Below the pieces are notes generated by a model that worked only from the letters and a program-made list of their open reading frames with translations, ran no database searches and was not told the origin of the DNA. Shown one piece after another: positions 17,254 through 30,295 of a stretch of DNA of 64,000 nucleotides. Numbering within the stretch: position 1 is the stretch's first letter; the number at the start of each line of letters is the position of its first letter. The stretch comes from Burkholderia sp. HI2500. GTDB taxonomy: Bacteria > Pseudomonadota > Gammaproteobacteria > Burkholderiales > Burkholderiaceae. The stretch covers positions 1-64,000 of the forward strand of contig NZ_NKFL01000005.1 in assembly GCF_002223055.1 (NCBI RefSeq), read 5' to 3'. The translations under genes were made by a program, and so were the position numbers.

Positions 17254-18744
17254 TTACTGGGCCAGCGGCAGCTTCGACTGCGCGACGTGGGAGAGGAGGT
17301 TTTCCACGGAAACGTGCATCACGTCGGTGAAAGGCTTCGGATACAGGCCCATCAGCAGCGTGAACGCGGCGAGCACGGCCAGCATCAGGAATTCGCGACG
17401 GCCGATGTCCTTCAGCTTGGCAACGTGATCGTTCGCCACCGCGCCGAAGTACACGCGCTTGTACATCCACAGCGTGTAGGCAGCACCGAGGATCAGCGTG
17501 AATGCCGCGCCGAATGCGATCCAGAAGTTGTACTGGACGGCCGCGAGAATCACCATGAACTCGCCGACGAAACCCGACGTGCCCGGCAGGCCGCAGTTGG
17601 CCATCGAGAACAGCATCGCGAAGGCCGCGAACTTCGGCATCACGTTGACGACGCCGCCGTAGTCGGCGATCTGGCGCGAGTGCACGCGGTCGTACAGTAC
17701 GCCGATGCAAAGGAACATCGCGCCCGACACGAAGCCGTGCGAGATCATCTGGATGATCGCGCCTTCGACGCCGAGCTGGTTGAAGATGAAGAAACCGAGC
17801 GTGACGAAGCCCATGTGCGCGATCGACGAATACGCGACCAGCTTCTTCATGTCGGCCTGCACCATCGCGACGAGGCCGATGTAGATCACCGCGATCAGCG
17901 ACAGCGTGATCACGACGGGTGCCAGGAAGTGGCTCGCGTCAGGCGTGATCGGCAGCGAGAAACGCAGGAAACCGTATGCGCCGAGTTTCAGCATGATCGC
18001 AGCCAGCACGACCGAGCCGCCCGTCGGCGCTTCCACGTGCGCGTCCGGCAGCCAGGTGTGGACCGGCCACATCGGCACCTTCACCGCGAACGCGAGGAAG
18101 AACGCAATGAACAACAGTATCTGCGGCGTCATCGCGATCTTGGCGTTCTGCCACGTCGCGAGGTCGAACGAATGCGTTTCCGTGTACAGGTAGATCAGCG
18201 CGACCAGCATCAGCAGCGAGCCGGCCAGCGTGTACAGGAAGAACTTGAATGCCGCATACACGCGGTTCGGGCCACCCCACACGCCGATGATGATGTACAT
18301 CGGGATCAGGGTCGCTTCGAAGAACACGTAGAACAGCAGGCCGTCGGCCGCCGAGAATACGCCGATCATGATCCCGGACAGGATCAGGAACGCCGCGAGG
18401 TACTGCGCGACGTTCTCGGTGATCACTTCCCATGCGGCGATCACGACGATCACCGTGATCAGCGCGGTCAGCACGACGAACCACATCGAGATGCCGTCGA
18501 CGCCGAGGTGATACGCGATGTCGAAGCGTTCGATCCAGGTCGACTTCTCGACGAACTGCAGCGCAGCCGTGCTCGAGTCGAAGCCCGTGATCAGCGGGAT
18601 CGTGACCGCCAGGCCGAGCAGCGAACCGATCAGCGCGATCCAGCGGGCCGTCCCCGGATTTTTGTCGTTACCCACCGCAAGCACGAGGAGGCCGAAAACG
18701 ATCGGCAGCCAGATCGCGGTACTGAGAATCGGAAAAGCGTGCAT
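17254..18744 (-). CDS. nuoM: NADH-quinone oxidoreductase subunit M
   Basis: A 496-residue antiporter-like subunit. It keeps the TM5 glutamate region (FYVFFEATLIPMYI), VKVPMWPVHTWLPDAHVEAPTGGSV around the TM7 lysine and the discontinuous helix, and NCGLPGTSGFVGEF near the C-terminus. The protein sits between NuoL and NuoN in the membrane arm and forms one proton channel. It is spaced 16 bp from nuoL and 24 bp from nuoN, consistent with a single transcript. Confidence 0.96.
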   Translation of the reverse strand: MHAFPILSTAIWLPIVFGLLVLAVGNDKNPGTARWIALIGSLLGLAVTIPLITGFDSSTAALQFVEKSTWIERFDIAYHLGVDGISMWFVVLTALITVIVVIAAWEVITENVAQYLAAFLILSGIMIGVFSAADGLLFYVFFEATLIPMYIIIGVWGGPNRVYAAFKFFLYTLAGSLLMLVALIYLYTETHSFDLATWQNAKIAMTPQILLFIAFFLAFAVKVPMWPVHTWLPDAHVEAPTGGSVVLAAIMLKLGAYGFLRFSLPITPDASHFLAPVVITLSLIAVIYIGLVAMVQADMKKLVAYSSIAHMGFVTLGFFIFNQLGVEGAIIQMISHGFVSGAMFLCIGVLYDRVHSRQIADYGGVVNVMPKFAAFAMLFSMANCGLPGTSGFVGEFMVILAAVQYNFWIAFGAAFTLILGAAYTLWMYKRVYFGAVANDHVAKLKDIGRREFLMLAVLAAFTLLMGLYPKPFTDVMHVSVENLLSHVAQSKLPLAQ

Positions 18745-18760
18745 TAAGTTGTCCCCCGCC

Positions 18761-20815
<2,055 letters not shown>

Positions 20816-20832
20816 AACAGCGTTGCCTGAAA

Positions 20833-21138
20833 TTAACCTTTGAGCTGATCGAGATCCTCGACATTGATCGTGTCGAGCTTACGGAACAGGGTCACCAGAA
20901 TCGCAAGACCGATCGCGGCTTCCGCTGCGGCGACGGTCAGCACGAAGAACACGAAGATCTGGCCGTGCACGTCGCCGAGGTAATGCGAAAACGCGACGAA
21001 GTTGGTGTTCACCGCCAGCAGCATCAGTTCGATCGACATCAGGATGATGATGACGTTGCGGCGGTTCAGGAAAATCCCGACGATCGCGATCGCAAAGAGG
21101 ATCGCGCCGAGCACGAGGTAATGAGCAAGAGTCAGCAT
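20833..21138 (-). CDS. nuoK: NADH-quinone oxidoreductase subunit K
   Basis: A 101-residue subunit with three membrane helices. The two conserved membrane glutamates are visible in [10 protein letters not shown] (helix 2) and [11 protein letters not shown] (helix 3); in other species these link the quinone site to the antiporter-like subunits. It lies 17 bp before nuoL and 17 bp after nuoJ. Confidence 0.96.
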   Translation of the reverse strand: MLTLAHYLVLGAILFAIAIVGIFLNRRNVIIILMSIELMLLAVNTNFVAFSHYLGDVHGQIFVFFVLTVAAAEAAIGLAILVTLFRKLDTINVEDLDQLKG

Positions 21139-21155
21139 GTTTTCTTTTCCTCCGC

Positions 21156-21806
21156 TTAGCCGTTGGTGCCCGAACCGGCTTCGCTCTGCGCCGTTTCCGG
21201 CTGCGGCTTTTCCGCGTCCATCTTCACGAGGCGCACGCGATCGTTGCGGCGCACCTTGACCTGATCCGACACGCGCTGGCGCTTGCTGTCCTTGCCCTTG
21301 CGCTCGGTCAGCCCGATCGCGGCAATGATCGCGACCAGCAGCACGAGGCCGGCGATTTCAAACGCGAAGATGTAGTCGGTGTAGATCACCTTGCCGATCA
21401 GGCGCGTGTTCGACCAGTTGGCCATCTCGCCCGTCGCCATCGCGTGCACCGTCTGCGTGTCGCCGTAGCCGCGCCACAGGATCAGCGCGGTTTCGATCAC
21501 GATGATCGCGCCGACCACGGTCGCCATCGGGACGAAGCGCTTGAAGTCGCGGCGCAGGTAGTCGATGTTGATGTCGAGCATCATCACGACGAACAGGAAC
21601 AGCACCATCACCGCGCCCACGTAGACCAGCACCAGCAGGATCGCGAGGAACTCCGCTTCCAGCAGCATCCAGATCGCGGCGGCGTTGAAGAACGCCAGCA
21701 CAAGGAAAAGCGCAGACGCCACCGGGTTGCGCGAAGTGATCACCTTCAGCCCTGATACCACCAGGAGCAGCGCGAAGATGTAGAACAGTACGGTCGTGAA
21801 TTCCAT
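21156..21806 (-). CDS. nuoJ: NADH-quinone oxidoreductase subunit J
   Basis: A 216-residue subunit with five membrane helices. The conserved helix 3 motif [19 protein letters not shown] is present; it contains the tyrosine/glycine pi-bulge region involved in coupling. The C-terminal 55 residues are hydrophilic, Lys/Arg-rich then acidic, and extend beyond the membrane domain, as seen in beta-proteobacterial NuoJ. A 112-bp spacer separates it from nuoI, the second largest gap in the operon. Confidence 0.95.
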   Translation of the reverse strand: MEFTTVLFYIFALLLVVSGLKVITSRNPVASALFLVLAFFNAAAIWMLLEAEFLAILLVLVYVGAVMVLFLFVVMMLDINIDYLRRDFKRFVPMATVVGAIIVIETALILWRGYGDTQTVHAMATGEMANWSNTRLIGKVIYTDYIFAFEIAGLVLLVAIIAAIGLTERKGKDSKRQRVSDQVKVRRNDRVRLVKMDAEKPQPETAQSEAGSGTNG

Positions 21807-21918
21807 GATTACCGGTTCATCGTTAGGCCATAGTCAGGCGCGGCTTGCGGGACGCTCTCGCGTGCCGCACCCGTCGCGGCGGCTCGGCCCTGGCTTCGGG
21901 CCGGCACTGCAAACACAA

Positions 21919-22407
21919 TCAACGATACGGCGCGTCGGCGGCCTTCGCCGCGGCGATGTCCTTCTCGTAGCGATCGCCCACCGCGAGCAGCATTTCCTTC
22001 GTGAAATACAGGTCGCCGCGCTTTTCGCCGTGGTACTCGAGAATCTGCGTCTCGACGATCGAATCGACCGGGCAGCTCTCTTCGCAGAAACCGCAGAAGA
22101 TGCACTTCGTCAGGTCGATGTCGTAGCGCGTCGTGCGGCGCGTATTGTCCGCGCGCGTTTCCGATTCGATCGTGATCGCCATCGCGGGGCACACGGCCTC
22201 GCACAGCTTGCACGCGATGCAGCGCTCTTCGCCGTTTTCGTAGCGGCGCAGTGCGTGCAGCCCGCGGAAACGCGGCGAAATCGGCGTCTTTTCTTCCGGG
22301 AACTGCACGGTGACCTTGCGCTTGAACGTGTAACGGCCGGTCAGCGCGAGCCCCTGCAGCAGCTCGGTCAGGAAGAAGGTCTTAAAGAAGTGTTGGATTG
22401 CGCTCAT
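21919..22407 (-). CDS. nuoI: NADH-quinone oxidoreductase subunit I
   Basis: A 162-residue ferredoxin-like subunit of the peripheral arm. It binds two [4Fe-4S] clusters (N6a, N6b) through [12 protein letters not shown] (about 60-71) and [12 protein letters not shown] (about 99-110). An amphipathic N-terminal helix docks on the membrane. It lies 12 bp downstream of nuoH. Confidence 0.97.
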
Positions 22408-22419
22408 GATTTCGTCCGA

Positions 22420-23487
22420 TTACTTCACCCAGATGTTGAGCGGCGACATCATCCAGAAGCCGACCACGACCACCCAGACCACCGTGACGGGCAGGAACAC
22501 CTTCCAGCCCAAGCGCATGATCTGGTCGTAACGGAAACGCGGGAACGTCGCGCGAACCCAGATGAACACCGACAGCAGCGCGAATATCTTCAGCACCAGC
22601 CAGAAGATGCCCGGAATGAAGGACAGGAATTCGAACGGTGCATCCCAGCCGCCGAGGAACAGCGTCGCGGTCAGCGCCGAGATCACGATCATGTTGATGT
22701 ACTCGGCGAGGAAGAACAGCGCGAACGCCATACCCGAGTAATCGATCATGTGACCGGCAACGATTTCCGACTCCCCTTCCACCACGTCGAACGGGTGGCG
22801 GTTCGTTTCGGCGATGCCCGAGATGAAGTACACGACGAACGCCGGCAGCAGTGGCAGCCAGTTCCACGACAGGAAGTTCACGCCGTGGCCCGCGAAGAAG
22901 CCGTGCTGCTGCGAACCGACGATTTCCGACAGGTTCAGGCTGCCGGCCGTCATCAGCACCAGCACCAGCGCGAAGCCCATCGAGATTTCGTACGACACCA
23001 TCTGTGCCGCGGCACGCATCGCGCCGAGGAACGCGTACTTCGAGTTCGATGCCCAGCCGGCGAGAATCACCGCGTACACGCCGATCGACGAGATCGCCAT
23101 CGCGTACAGCAGGCCCGCGTTCACGTTCGCGAGAACCGCTTCGGCCTGGAACGGGATCACGGCCCACACGGCGAACGCCGGCACGACGGTCATCACCGGT
23201 GCGATCAGGTACAGCCAGCGGCTGGCGGCGCTCGGCTGAATGACTTCCTTCAGCAGCAGCTTCAGCACGTCGGCGATCGGCTGCAGCAAGCCGCCGGGGC
23301 CGACGCGGTTCGGGCCGAGACGCACGTGCATCCAGCCGATCAGCTTGCGTTCCCACAGAATCAGGTACGCGACGCACAGCAGGATGACGACGGAGACGAC
23401 GAGGATGCGCACGATTGCCCACACCGTCGGCCATGCGAAGCCGAGAAGCTGGGACCCGCCCGCGTTGATCGTATCGAACAAGCTCAT
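22420..23487 (-). CDS. nuoH: NADH-quinone oxidoreductase subunit H
   Basis: A 355-residue membrane subunit (about 8-9 helices) that forms part of the quinone-binding cavity with NuoB and NuoD. It shows the family motifs [19 protein letters not shown] (about 47-65), [16 protein letters not shown] (about 227-242) and the C-terminal [15 protein letters not shown]. It abuts the nuoG stop with no spacer. Confidence 0.97.
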   Translation of the reverse strand: MSLFDTINAGGSQLLGFAWPTVWAIVRILVVSVVILLCVAYLILWERKLIGWMHVRLGPNRVGPGGLLQPIADVLKLLLKEVIQPSAASRWLYLIAPVMTVVPAFAVWAVIPFQAEAVLANVNAGLLYAMAISSIGVYAVILAGWASNSKYAFLGAMRAAAQMVSYEISMGFALVLVLMTAGSLNLSEIVGSQQHGFFAGHGVNFLSWNWLPLLPAFVVYFISGIAETNRHPFDVVEGESEIVAGHMIDYSGMAFALFFLAEYINMIVISALTATLFLGGWDAPFEFLSFIPGIFWLVLKIFALLSVFIWVRATFPRFRYDQIMRLGWKVFLPVTVVWVVVVGFWMMSPLNIWVK

Positions 23488-25818
23488 TTACGCCTTCTCC
23501 ACCACCAGTTCACCGGACAGGCTGCCGAGCGCTGCGCCGGCAGGCGTCGCCGCCGACACGCGAACGACGGTCTCTGCAAGATTCGCGTCGCGCACGGCCG
23601 GCAACTGCACCGCACGCTCGCCCTGGCGCACGCGCACCGCGTCGCCTTCCTTCAAGCCCAGCTTGTCGAACAGCGCGGCCGGCAGCGCCGCGGCATTCGC
23701 CGCCTTCGCGGCGGCCGTCAGGTGCAGCGCACCTGCGCGGCGCACGAGTGCGTCGGCGTGATAGATCGGCACATCGGCCAGGCGCTCGAAGCCGCCGTTC
23801 GCGGCATTCGCCGCGACGCGCACCGGCGCGACCGACGTCTGGTTCGACAGGCGGCTCGCGACGCCGGCATCGCCGAGCGCGGCGAGACGCACTTCTTCCG
23901 CGGTCTCGTATTCGAAGTTCGGCAGGCCGAGCAGGCTGCCGAGCACGCGCAGCACCTTCCAGCCCGGACGCGTGTCGCCGAGCGGGCGCACGACGCCGTT
24001 GAAGCTCTGCACGGTGCCTTCCGCATTCACGTACGTACCGGCCGTTTCCGTGAACGGCGCAACCGGCAGCAGTACGTCGGCGTAGTCGAGGCTGTGCTTG
24101 AACGGCGACATCACGACGACCATCTCGGCCTGGTTCAGCGCGGCAAGCGCCTGCGCCGGATCGGCGGTGTCGAATTCCGGCTCGACGTTCAGCAGCACGT
24201 AACCCTTGCGCGGCTGCTCGAACGCTTCGCGCGCGTTCAGGCCGCCTTCGCCGGGCAGTGCGCCGACGACGTGCGCGCCGACCGTGTTCGCTGCTTCCGT
24301 CAGGAAGCCGAACGTGGCGCCGGTGTTGTCGGCGATCCACTTGGCAACGGCGTGCAGCTTCGCGAATTCCGGATGGCGGACCGCGACGTTGCCGAGCAGC
24401 ACCGCGCGGCGTTCGCCGTTCGCGAGCGACTGGGCGACAGCCTGCGCGGCCGGCGATGCCGTGACGCCCGCGAGCGTGTCGGGCAGTGCGACGCCGCGCA
24501 GTTGCGCGACGGCCGCTGCGATGCCGGCCAGCTGGTCGAGCCATGCCGACGGTGCGGCAACGATGCGCTGCGCGGTCGGGATCAGGGCGTCGTCACCGGT
24601 CGCGTGCAGGAAATGCAGCTTCGCGCCGTTCTTCGCGGCCTGACGCAGGCGGGCGGCGAACAGCGGGTGGTCGCGGCGCAGGAACGAACCGACGACGAAC
24701 GCGGCGTCCACGTTCGACAGGTCGGCGATCGGCATGCCGAGCCACGGTGCGCCCTGAACCGGCGCCGAGAAATCCTGCTGACGCAGACGGAAGTCGACGT
24801 TCGGCGTCTTCAGTTCGTTGGCGAGCTGCTTCACGAGGAACAGCTCTTCGGCCGTGCTGTGCGCGCTCGCGAGCATCGCCAGCGCGTTCGCGCCGTGATC
24901 CGCGGCGATGCCCTTCAGGCCCTTCGCGACGTATTCGAGTGCGGTCTGCCAGTCGGTCTCGATCCACTGGCCGCCCTGCTTCAGCATCGGCTTCGTCAGG
25001 CGCTCTTCGCTGTTGAGGCCTTCATACGAGAAGCGATCCTTGTCCGAGATCCAGCATTCGTTGATGGCTTCGTTCTCGAACGGCAGCACGCGCATCACGC
25101 GATTGTTCTTCACCTGCACGACGAGGTTCGCGCCGACGGAATCGTGCGGGCTCACCGACTTGCGGCGCGACAGTTCCCACGTACGGGCGCTGTAGCGGAA
25201 CGGCTTGCTGGTCAGCGCGCCGACCGGGCACAGGTCGATCATGTTGCCCGACATTTCGGAATCGACCGTCTTGCCGACGAACGTCGTGATTTCCGAGTGC
25301 TCGCCGCGGCCCAGCATGCCGAACTCCATCACGCCGGCGATTTCCTGGCCGAAGCGGACGCAGCGCGTGCAGTGGATGCAACGCGACATTTCTTCCATCG
25401 AGATCAGCGGGCCCACGTTCTTGTGGAACACCACGCGCTTCTCTTCCGCGTAACGCGACGACGACTTGCCGTAACCGACCGCCAGATCCTGCAGCTGGCA
25501 TTCGCCGCCCTGATCGCAGATCGGGCAGTCGAGCGGGTGGTTGATGAGGAGGAATTCCATCACCGACTGCTGCGCCTTCACGGCCTTGTCGGATTGCGTA
25601 TGGACGATCATGCCGGCCGACACGGGGGTCGCGCAGGCAGGCACGGCCTTCGGCATCTTCTCGACTTCGACGAGACACATCCGGCAGTTGGCCGCAACCG
25701 ACAGTTTCTTGTGATAGCAGAAGTGAGGAATGTACTTGTCCGCCTTGTGCGCAGCCTGGATCACCATGCTGCCTTCGGGCACCTCGACCTTCTTGCCGTC
25801 TATTTCAAGTTCAACCAT
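23488..25818 (-). CDS. nuoG: NADH-quinone oxidoreductase subunit G
   Basis: A 776-residue iron-sulfur subunit of the NADH module. The N-terminal ferredoxin domain binds [2Fe-2S] N1b (C34, C45, C48 and a cysteine in VPACATP). HPLDCPICDQGGECQL gives the His/Cys ligands of N5, CIHCTRCVRFG and NMIDLCPVGAL those of N4. The C-terminal half is a degenerate molybdopterin-oxidoreductase domain without a cofactor. It is rich in Ala and more variable, as usual for this subunit. An 82-bp spacer separates it from nuoF. Confidence 0.96.
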   Translation of the reverse strand: MVELEIDGKKVEVPEGSMVIQAAHKADKYIPHFCYHKKLSVAANCRMCLVEVEKMPKAVPACATPVSAGMIVHTQSDKAVKAQQSVMEFLLINHPLDCPICDQGGECQLQDLAVGYGKSSSRYAEEKRVVFHKNVGPLISMEEMSRCIHCTRCVRFGQEIAGVMEFGMLGRGEHSEITTFVGKTVDSEMSGNMIDLCPVGALTSKPFRYSARTWELSRRKSVSPHDSVGANLVVQVKNNRVMRVLPFENEAINECWISDKDRFSYEGLNSEERLTKPMLKQGGQWIETDWQTALEYVAKGLKGIAADHGANALAMLASAHSTAEELFLVKQLANELKTPNVDFRLRQQDFSAPVQGAPWLGMPIADLSNVDAAFVVGSFLRRDHPLFAARLRQAAKNGAKLHFLHATGDDALIPTAQRIVAAPSAWLDQLAGIAAAVAQLRGVALPDTLAGVTASPAAQAVAQSLANGERRAVLLGNVAVRHPEFAKLHAVAKWIADNTGATFGFLTEAANTVGAHVVGALPGEGGLNAREAFEQPRKGYVLLNVEPEFDTADPAQALAALNQAEMVVVMSPFKHSLDYADVLLPVAPFTETAGTYVNAEGTVQSFNGVVRPLGDTRPGWKVLRVLGSLLGLPNFEYETAEEVRLAALGDAGVASRLSNQTSVAPVRVAANAANGGFERLADVPIYHADALVRRAGALHLTAAAKAANAAALPAALFDKLGLKEGDAVRVRQGERAVQLPAVRDANLAETVVRVSAATPAGAALGSLSGELVVEKA

Positions 25819-25900
25819 GATGGTGAATGGTCCTTAACCTATTTCCGCCCGTTCGCGCCTTCGCCCGACCGTGCGCTCAAATTCCGCAACCGGGTTCGCT

Positions 25901-27211
25901 TCAGGCTGCCGCCGCGTGCGCGTGGCCGCCGACCATGCAGTGCTTGTGCTCGACGTGGTACGCGAATTCGTCCCAGTAGTGCTTGAGCATCCCGCGTACC
26001 GGCATCGCCGCCGCATCGCCGAGCGCACAGATCGTGCGGCCCATGATGTTCTCGGCCACCGAGTTCAGCAGGTCCAGATCTTCCTGGCGGCCTTCGCCGT
26101 GCTCGATACGGTTCACGACGCGATACAGCCAGCCGGTGCCTTCACGGCACGGCGTGCACTGGCCGCACGATTCCTCGTAGTAGAAGTACGACAGGCGCAG
26201 CAGCGAGCGCACCATGCAGCGCGTCTCGTCCATCACGATCACCGCGCCGGAACCGAGCATCGAGCCCGCCTTCGCGATCGAATCGTAGTCGAGATCCGTC
26301 TGCATCATGATGTCGCCCGGGATCACCGGCGCCGACGAACCGCCCGGAATCACGGCCTTGATCTTCTTGCCGCCGCGCATCCCGCCGGCGAGCTCCATCA
26401 GCGTCGCGAACGGCGTGCCGAGCGGCACTTCGTAGTTGCCCGGACGCTCGACGTCGCCCGACACCGAGAAAATCTTCGTGCCGCCGTTGTTCGGCTTGCC
26501 GATCTCGAGGTAATTCTGCGGCCCGATGGACAGCAGGAACGGCACCGCGGCGAACGTCTCGGTGTTGTTGATCGTGGTGGGCTTGCCGTACACGCCGAAG
26601 CTCGCCGGGAACGGCGGCTTGAAGCGCGGCTGGCCCTTCTTGCCTTCGAGCGACTCGAGCAGTGCCGTTTCCTCGCCGCAGATGTACGCGCCGTAACCGT
26701 GGTGCGCGTGCAGCTGGAACGAGAATTCCGAGCCCATGATGTTGTCGCCGAGGAACCCCGCGGCGCGCGCTTCATCGAGCGCGGCTTCGAAGCGTCGATA
26801 CACTTCGAAGATTTCGCCGTGGATGTAGTTGTAGCCGACGGTGATGCCCATCGCGTACGCGCCGATGGCCATGCCTTCGATCAGCGCGTGCGGGTTCCAG
26901 CGCAGGATGTCGCGATCCTTGAACGTGCCCGGCTCGCCTTCGTCCGAGTTGCAGACGAGGTACTTCTGCCCCGGGAACTGGCGCGGCATGAAGCTCCACT
27001 TCAGGCCGGTCGGGAAGCCCGCACCGCCACGGCCACGCAGGCCCGACGCCTTCACGTCGGCGATCACCTGCTCGGGCGGAATCTTTTCTTCGAGAATGCG
27101 GCGCAGCTGCTTGTAGCCGCCGCGCGCGACGTAATCTTCGAGATGCCAGTTCTCGCCGTTCAGACCAGCGAGGATCAGCGGTTTGATGTGACGGTCGTGG
27201 AGGGACGTCAT
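25901..27211 (-). CDS. nuoF: NADH-quinone oxidoreductase subunit F
   Basis: A 436-residue NADH-dehydrogenase subunit carrying FMN and [4Fe-4S] N3. Motifs seen are [16 protein letters not shown] (NADH/FMN binding, about 54-69), [23 protein letters not shown] text (here [14 protein letters not shown]), and [16 protein letters not shown] with a further downstream Cys for N3. It overlaps the nuoE stop by 4 bp (27208-27211). The C-terminus ends in a short His/Ala tail. Confidence 0.97.
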   Translation of the reverse strand: MTSLHDRHIKPLILAGLNGENWHLEDYVARGGYKQLRRILEEKIPPEQVIADVKASGLRGRGGAGFPTGLKWSFMPRQFPGQKYLVCNSDEGEPGTFKDRDILRWNPHALIEGMAIGAYAMGITVGYNYIHGEIFEVYRRFEAALDEARAAGFLGDNIMGSEFSFQLHAHHGYGAYICGEETALLESLEGKKGQPRFKPPFPASFGVYGKPTTINNTETFAAVPFLLSIGPQNYLEIGKPNNGGTKIFSVSGDVERPGNYEVPLGTPFATLMELAGGMRGGKKIKAVIPGGSSAPVIPGDIMMQTDLDYDSIAKAGSMLGSGAVIVMDETRCMVRSLLRLSYFYYEESCGQCTPCREGTGWLYRVVNRIEHGEGRQEDLDLLNSVAENIMGRTICALGDAAAMPVRGMLKHYWDEFAYHVEHKHCMVGGHAHAAAA

Positions 27212-27693
27212 TTCGAGAGCTCCTCAAGCAGCTGGTCGATCTTCTCGCGGCTCATGAAGCTGCACATTCTGTGATTGTTCACCAGCAGCACCGGCGCATC
27301 GCCGCACGAGCCCATGCATTCGCCTTCCTTCAGCGTGAACTTGCCGTCGGGCGTGGTCTCGCCGAAGCCGATGCCCAGCTTCTGTTTCAGGTAGTCGGCA
27401 GTCGCTTCCGCGCCACCGTCCGGGCCGAGCTGGCACGGCAGGTTCGTGCAGAGCGTGATCTTGTGCTTGCCGACCGGGTTGAGCTCGTACATCGTGTAGA
27501 ACGTCGCGACTTCCTGCACGGCAACGGCCGGCATGCCGAGATAGTCCGCGACGAACTGCATCAGTTCGGGCGACAGCCAGCCGTGCTCTTCTTGAGCCAC
27601 GGCCAACGCCGACATCACGGCGGACTGTTTCTGATCGGCGGGATACTTCGTCAACGCTCGATCGATTTCCTTCAGGCCTTCAGCTGAGATCAT
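27208..27693 (-). CDS. nuoE: NADH-quinone oxidoreductase subunit E
   Basis: A 161-residue thioredoxin-like subunit binding [2Fe-2S] N1a. Its four cysteines are in LCTNLPCQL and [13 protein letters not shown] 27693 is chosen because it gives the usual family N-terminus ([11 protein letters not shown]); an upstream TTG at 27714 lacks proper ribosome-binding spacing. Unlike its neighbours it is preceded by a long 173-bp spacer containing a strong stem-loop. Confidence 0.95.
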   Translation of the reverse strand: MISAEGLKEIDRALTKYPADQKQSAVMSALAVAQEEHGWLSPELMQFVADYLGMPAVAVQEVATFYTMYELNPVGKHKITLCTNLPCQLGPDGGAEATADYLKQKLGIGFGETTPDGKFTLKEGECMGSCGDAPVLLVNNHRMCSFMSREKIDQLLEELSK

Positions 27694-27835
27694 TTTCAGA
27701 CACGACTCTTTCAATTCCTACCGAACGAACAACCTGCCGCACACTGGGGTGCATGGACGGCAGACCTGGCGCTCACTCTGTTGACAGCTTGCGAAGCCGC
27801 GCCGGTTCAGCGCGCATCGCGTGTGACTTGCTGCT

Positions 27836-27859
27836 CGCCGCCCGCTCGCGCGGGCGGCG
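27836..27859 (-). repeat. strong stem-loop in the nuoD-nuoE spacer
   Basis: CGCCGCCCGC / GCGGGCGGCG is a perfect 10-bp GC stem with a 4-nt loop (TCGC), 8 nt after the nuoD stop. There is no T-tract, so it is not a classic terminator. It could be an mRNA 3'-end protector or processing site that separates nuoABCD from nuoE-N. Confidence 0.5.
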
Positions 27860-27866
27860 CTAACCA

Positions 27867-29120
27867 TTAGCGATCGATTTCGCCGAACACGATGTCCTGC
27901 GTACCGATGATCGTGACGGCGTCGGCGATCATGTGACCGCGTGCCATTTCGTCGAGCGACGCCAGGTGCGCGAAACCCGGTGCGCGAATCTTGAGGCGAT
28001 ACGGCTTGTTGGCACCATCCGACACGAGGTAGATGCCGAACTCACCCTTCGGATGCTCGACCGCCGCGTACGCTTCGCCTTCCGGCACATGGAAACCTTC
28101 GGTGAAGAGCTTGAAGTGGTGAATCAAGTCTTCCATGTTGGTCTTCATGCCGACGCGCGACGGCGGTGCAACCTTGTGATTGTCCGTCATCACGGGGCCC
28201 GGATTCTTGCGGAGCCACTCAATACACTGTTTCGCGATGCGGATCGACTGGCGCATTTCTTCGACGCGCACCAGATAGCGGTCGTAGCAATCGCCGTTCA
28301 CGCCGACCGGCACGTCGAAATCCATGCGATCGTACACTTCGTACGGCTGCTTCTTGCGCAGATCCCAGGCGATGCCCGAGCCGCGCAGCATCGGGCCCGT
28401 CAGGCCCATCTGCAGCGCACGCTCCGGGCTGACCACGCCGATCCCGACCAGACGCTGTTTCCAGATCCGGTTGTCGGTGAGCAGCGTTTCGTATTCGTCG
28501 ACGCACTTCGGGAAGCGCGTGAAGAAATCGTCGATGAAGTCGAGCACCGAGCCGCTGCGCGCTTCGTTCATCTTCGCGAGCGCCTTCTCGTTGCGAATCT
28601 TCGACGCCTTGTATTGCGGCATTGCGTCAGGCAGATCGCGATAGACGCCGCCCGGACGGTAGTACGCCGCGTGCATCCGGGCGCCGGACACCGCTTCGTA
28701 CACGTCCATCAGGTCTTCCCGCTCGCGGAACGCGTACAGGAACACGGCCATCGCGCCGACGTCGAGCGCGTGCGCGCCGATCCACATCAGGTGGTTCAGC
28801 ACGCGCGTGATTTCGTCGAACAGCACGCGGATGTACTGCGCGCGCTCCGGCACGTCGATGCCGAGCAGCTTTTCGATCGCGAGCACGTAGCCGTGCTCGT
28901 TGACCATCATCGACACGTAGTCGAGACGGTCCATGTACGGCACGGACTGGATGAACGTCTTGGATTCCGCGAGCTTTTCCGTCGCGCGGTGCAGCAGGCC
29001 GATGTGCGGATCGGCACGCTGGATGACTTCGCCGTCGAGCTCGAGCACGAGGCGCAGCACGCCGTGCGCTGCCGGGTGCTGCGGGCCGAAGTTGAGCGTG
29101 TAGTTCTTGATTTCTGCCAT
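27867..29120 (-). CDS. nuoD: NADH-quinone oxidoreductase subunit D
   Basis: A 417-residue 49-kDa-type subunit, related to NiFe hydrogenase large subunits, forming the quinone site. The N-terminus [18 protein letters not shown] contains the loop with the quinone-binding His; [12 protein letters not shown] and the C-terminal [12 protein letters not shown] are also family-typical. It stands separately from nuoC, as in most proteobacteria other than enterics. Confidence 0.97.
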   Translation of the reverse strand: MAEIKNYTLNFGPQHPAAHGVLRLVLELDGEVIQRADPHIGLLHRATEKLAESKTFIQSVPYMDRLDYVSMMVNEHGYVLAIEKLLGIDVPERAQYIRVLFDEITRVLNHLMWIGAHALDVGAMAVFLYAFREREDLMDVYEAVSGARMHAAYYRPGGVYRDLPDAMPQYKASKIRNEKALAKMNEARSGSVLDFIDDFFTRFPKCVDEYETLLTDNRIWKQRLVGIGVVSPERALQMGLTGPMLRGSGIAWDLRKKQPYEVYDRMDFDVPVGVNGDCYDRYLVRVEEMRQSIRIAKQCIEWLRKNPGPVMTDNHKVAPPSRVGMKTNMEDLIHHFKLFTEGFHVPEGEAYAAVEHPKGEFGIYLVSDGANKPYRLKIRAPGFAHLASLDEMARGHMIADAVTIIGTQDIVFGEIDR

Positions 29121-29129
29121 GACGCCCCC

Positions 29130-29732
29130 TTAATGTTTCAGACCGCCATAGCGATCCTCGCGGATCACGCGCGGCGTGATTTCGCGCGGCTCGATCGTCA
29201 CCGGCTGGTACACGACCCGCTTTTCTTCCGGGTCGTAACGCATTTCGACATAGCCCGACACCGGGAAGTCCTTGCGGAACGGGTGGCCGATGAAGCCGTA
29301 GTCGGTGAGGATGCGGCGCAGGTCGGGGTGGCCTTCGAACACGATGCCGTACAGGTCGAACGCTTCGCGCTCGTACCAGTTCGCGGAGGTCCAGATGTCG
29401 ACCAGCGATGCCACGATCGGCAGGTCGTCGTCCGGTGCGAATGCACGCAGGCGCAGGCGCCAGTTGTTCGTGACCGACAGCAGGTGCGACACGGCCGCGA
29501 AACGCGGGCCGTCGTAGGCGCCGTCGCCGAAGGTCTGGTAGTCGACGCCGCACAGGTCGATCAGTTGCTCGAAACGGAGCTTCGGATCGTCGCGCAGCAT
29601 CTTTGCGACTTCGAGGTAATCGCTCGCCTTCACGACGAGCGTCAGTTCACCGATCGCTTCGGTGAGGCTCACCACGCGCGCGCCGAGCGCGGCTTCGAGG
29701 TTTGCCTTGAGGGTCTCGATTTTGCTTGCCAT
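29130..29732 (-). CDS. nuoC: NADH-quinone oxidoreductase subunit C
   Basis: A 200-residue 30-kDa-type subunit of the peripheral arm. The signature [24 protein letters not shown] (split: [12 protein letters not shown] then [11 protein letters not shown]) is complete, followed by [12 protein letters not shown]. It carries no cofactor and bridges NuoB and NuoD. It lies 9 bp from nuoD and 21 bp from nuoB. Confidence 0.97.
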   Translation of the reverse strand: MASKIETLKANLEAALGARVVSLTEAIGELTLVVKASDYLEVAKMLRDDPKLRFEQLIDLCGVDYQTFGDGAYDGPRFAAVSHLLSVTNNWRLRLRAFAPDDDLPIVASLVDIWTSANWYEREAFDLYGIVFEGHPDLRRILTDYGFIGHPFRKDFPVSGYVEMRYDPEEKRVVYQPVTIEPREITPRVIREDRYGGLKH

Positions 29733-29753
29733 ATTGAGGGGACGCTCGGGGCT

Positions 29754-30233
29754 TTATTGACGGGCGATGGTATTGGTGCGGCGGATCTTCGCCTGAAGCT
29801 GGATCACGCCGTAGACCAGCGCCTCGGCCGTGGGCGGACAGCCCGGCACGTAGACGTCGACCGGCACGATCCGGTCGCAGCCGCGGACCACCGAGTACGA
29901 GTAGTGGTAGTAGCCACCGCCGTTCGCGCACGATCCCATCGAGATCACCCAGCGCGGCTCGGCCATCTGGTCGTACACGCGGCGCAGCGCGGGCGCCATC
30001 TTGTTGCAGAGCGTGCCGGCGACGATCATCACGTCCGACTGGCGCGGGCTCGGGCGGAACACGACGCCGAACCGGTCCAGGTCGTAACGGGCCGCGCCCG
30101 CATGCATCATTTCGACGGCGCAACACGCGAGCCCGAACGTCATCGGCCACAGCGAGCCGGTACGCGTCCAGTTGATCAGCTTGTCAGCCGTCGTGGTGAC
30201 AAACCCTTCCTTCAAGACCCCTTCGATACTCAT
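29754..30233 (-). CDS. nuoB: NADH-quinone oxidoreductase subunit B
   Basis: A 159-residue subunit holding the terminal [4Fe-4S] cluster N2. The adjacent cysteines are in LACCAVEMM, with further ligands in GSCANGGG and [11 protein letters not shown]. The start is set at ATG 30233 ([10 protein letters not shown]), the usual family N-terminus; an upstream in-frame start would add 14 unconserved residues. Confidence 0.96.
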   Translation of the reverse strand: MSIEGVLKEGFVTTTADKLINWTRTGSLWPMTFGLACCAVEMMHAGAARYDLDRFGVVFRPSPRQSDVMIVAGTLCNKMAPALRRVYDQMAEPRWVISMGSCANGGGYYHYSYSVVRGCDRIVPVDVYVPGCPPTAEALVYGVIQLQAKIRRTNTIARQ

Positions 30234-30295
30234 TTGCTTTCCACTCCAGACGAGCGACCGAGCGTGGCCGCCCATGCAAACCGGCGATTAACCCA

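Noticed and set aside
15775..18747. 990-codon open frame on the plus strand, opposite nuoN and nuoM
   Set aside because: It is an antisense shadow caused by the strong GC third-position bias of nuoN and nuoM. The translation is Arg/His/Asp-rich with no family resemblance.
21796..25986. 1396-codon open frame on the plus strand, opposite nuoI, nuoH and nuoG
   Set aside because: Same artefact; the complex I genes on the minus strand have full motifs and explain the sequence.
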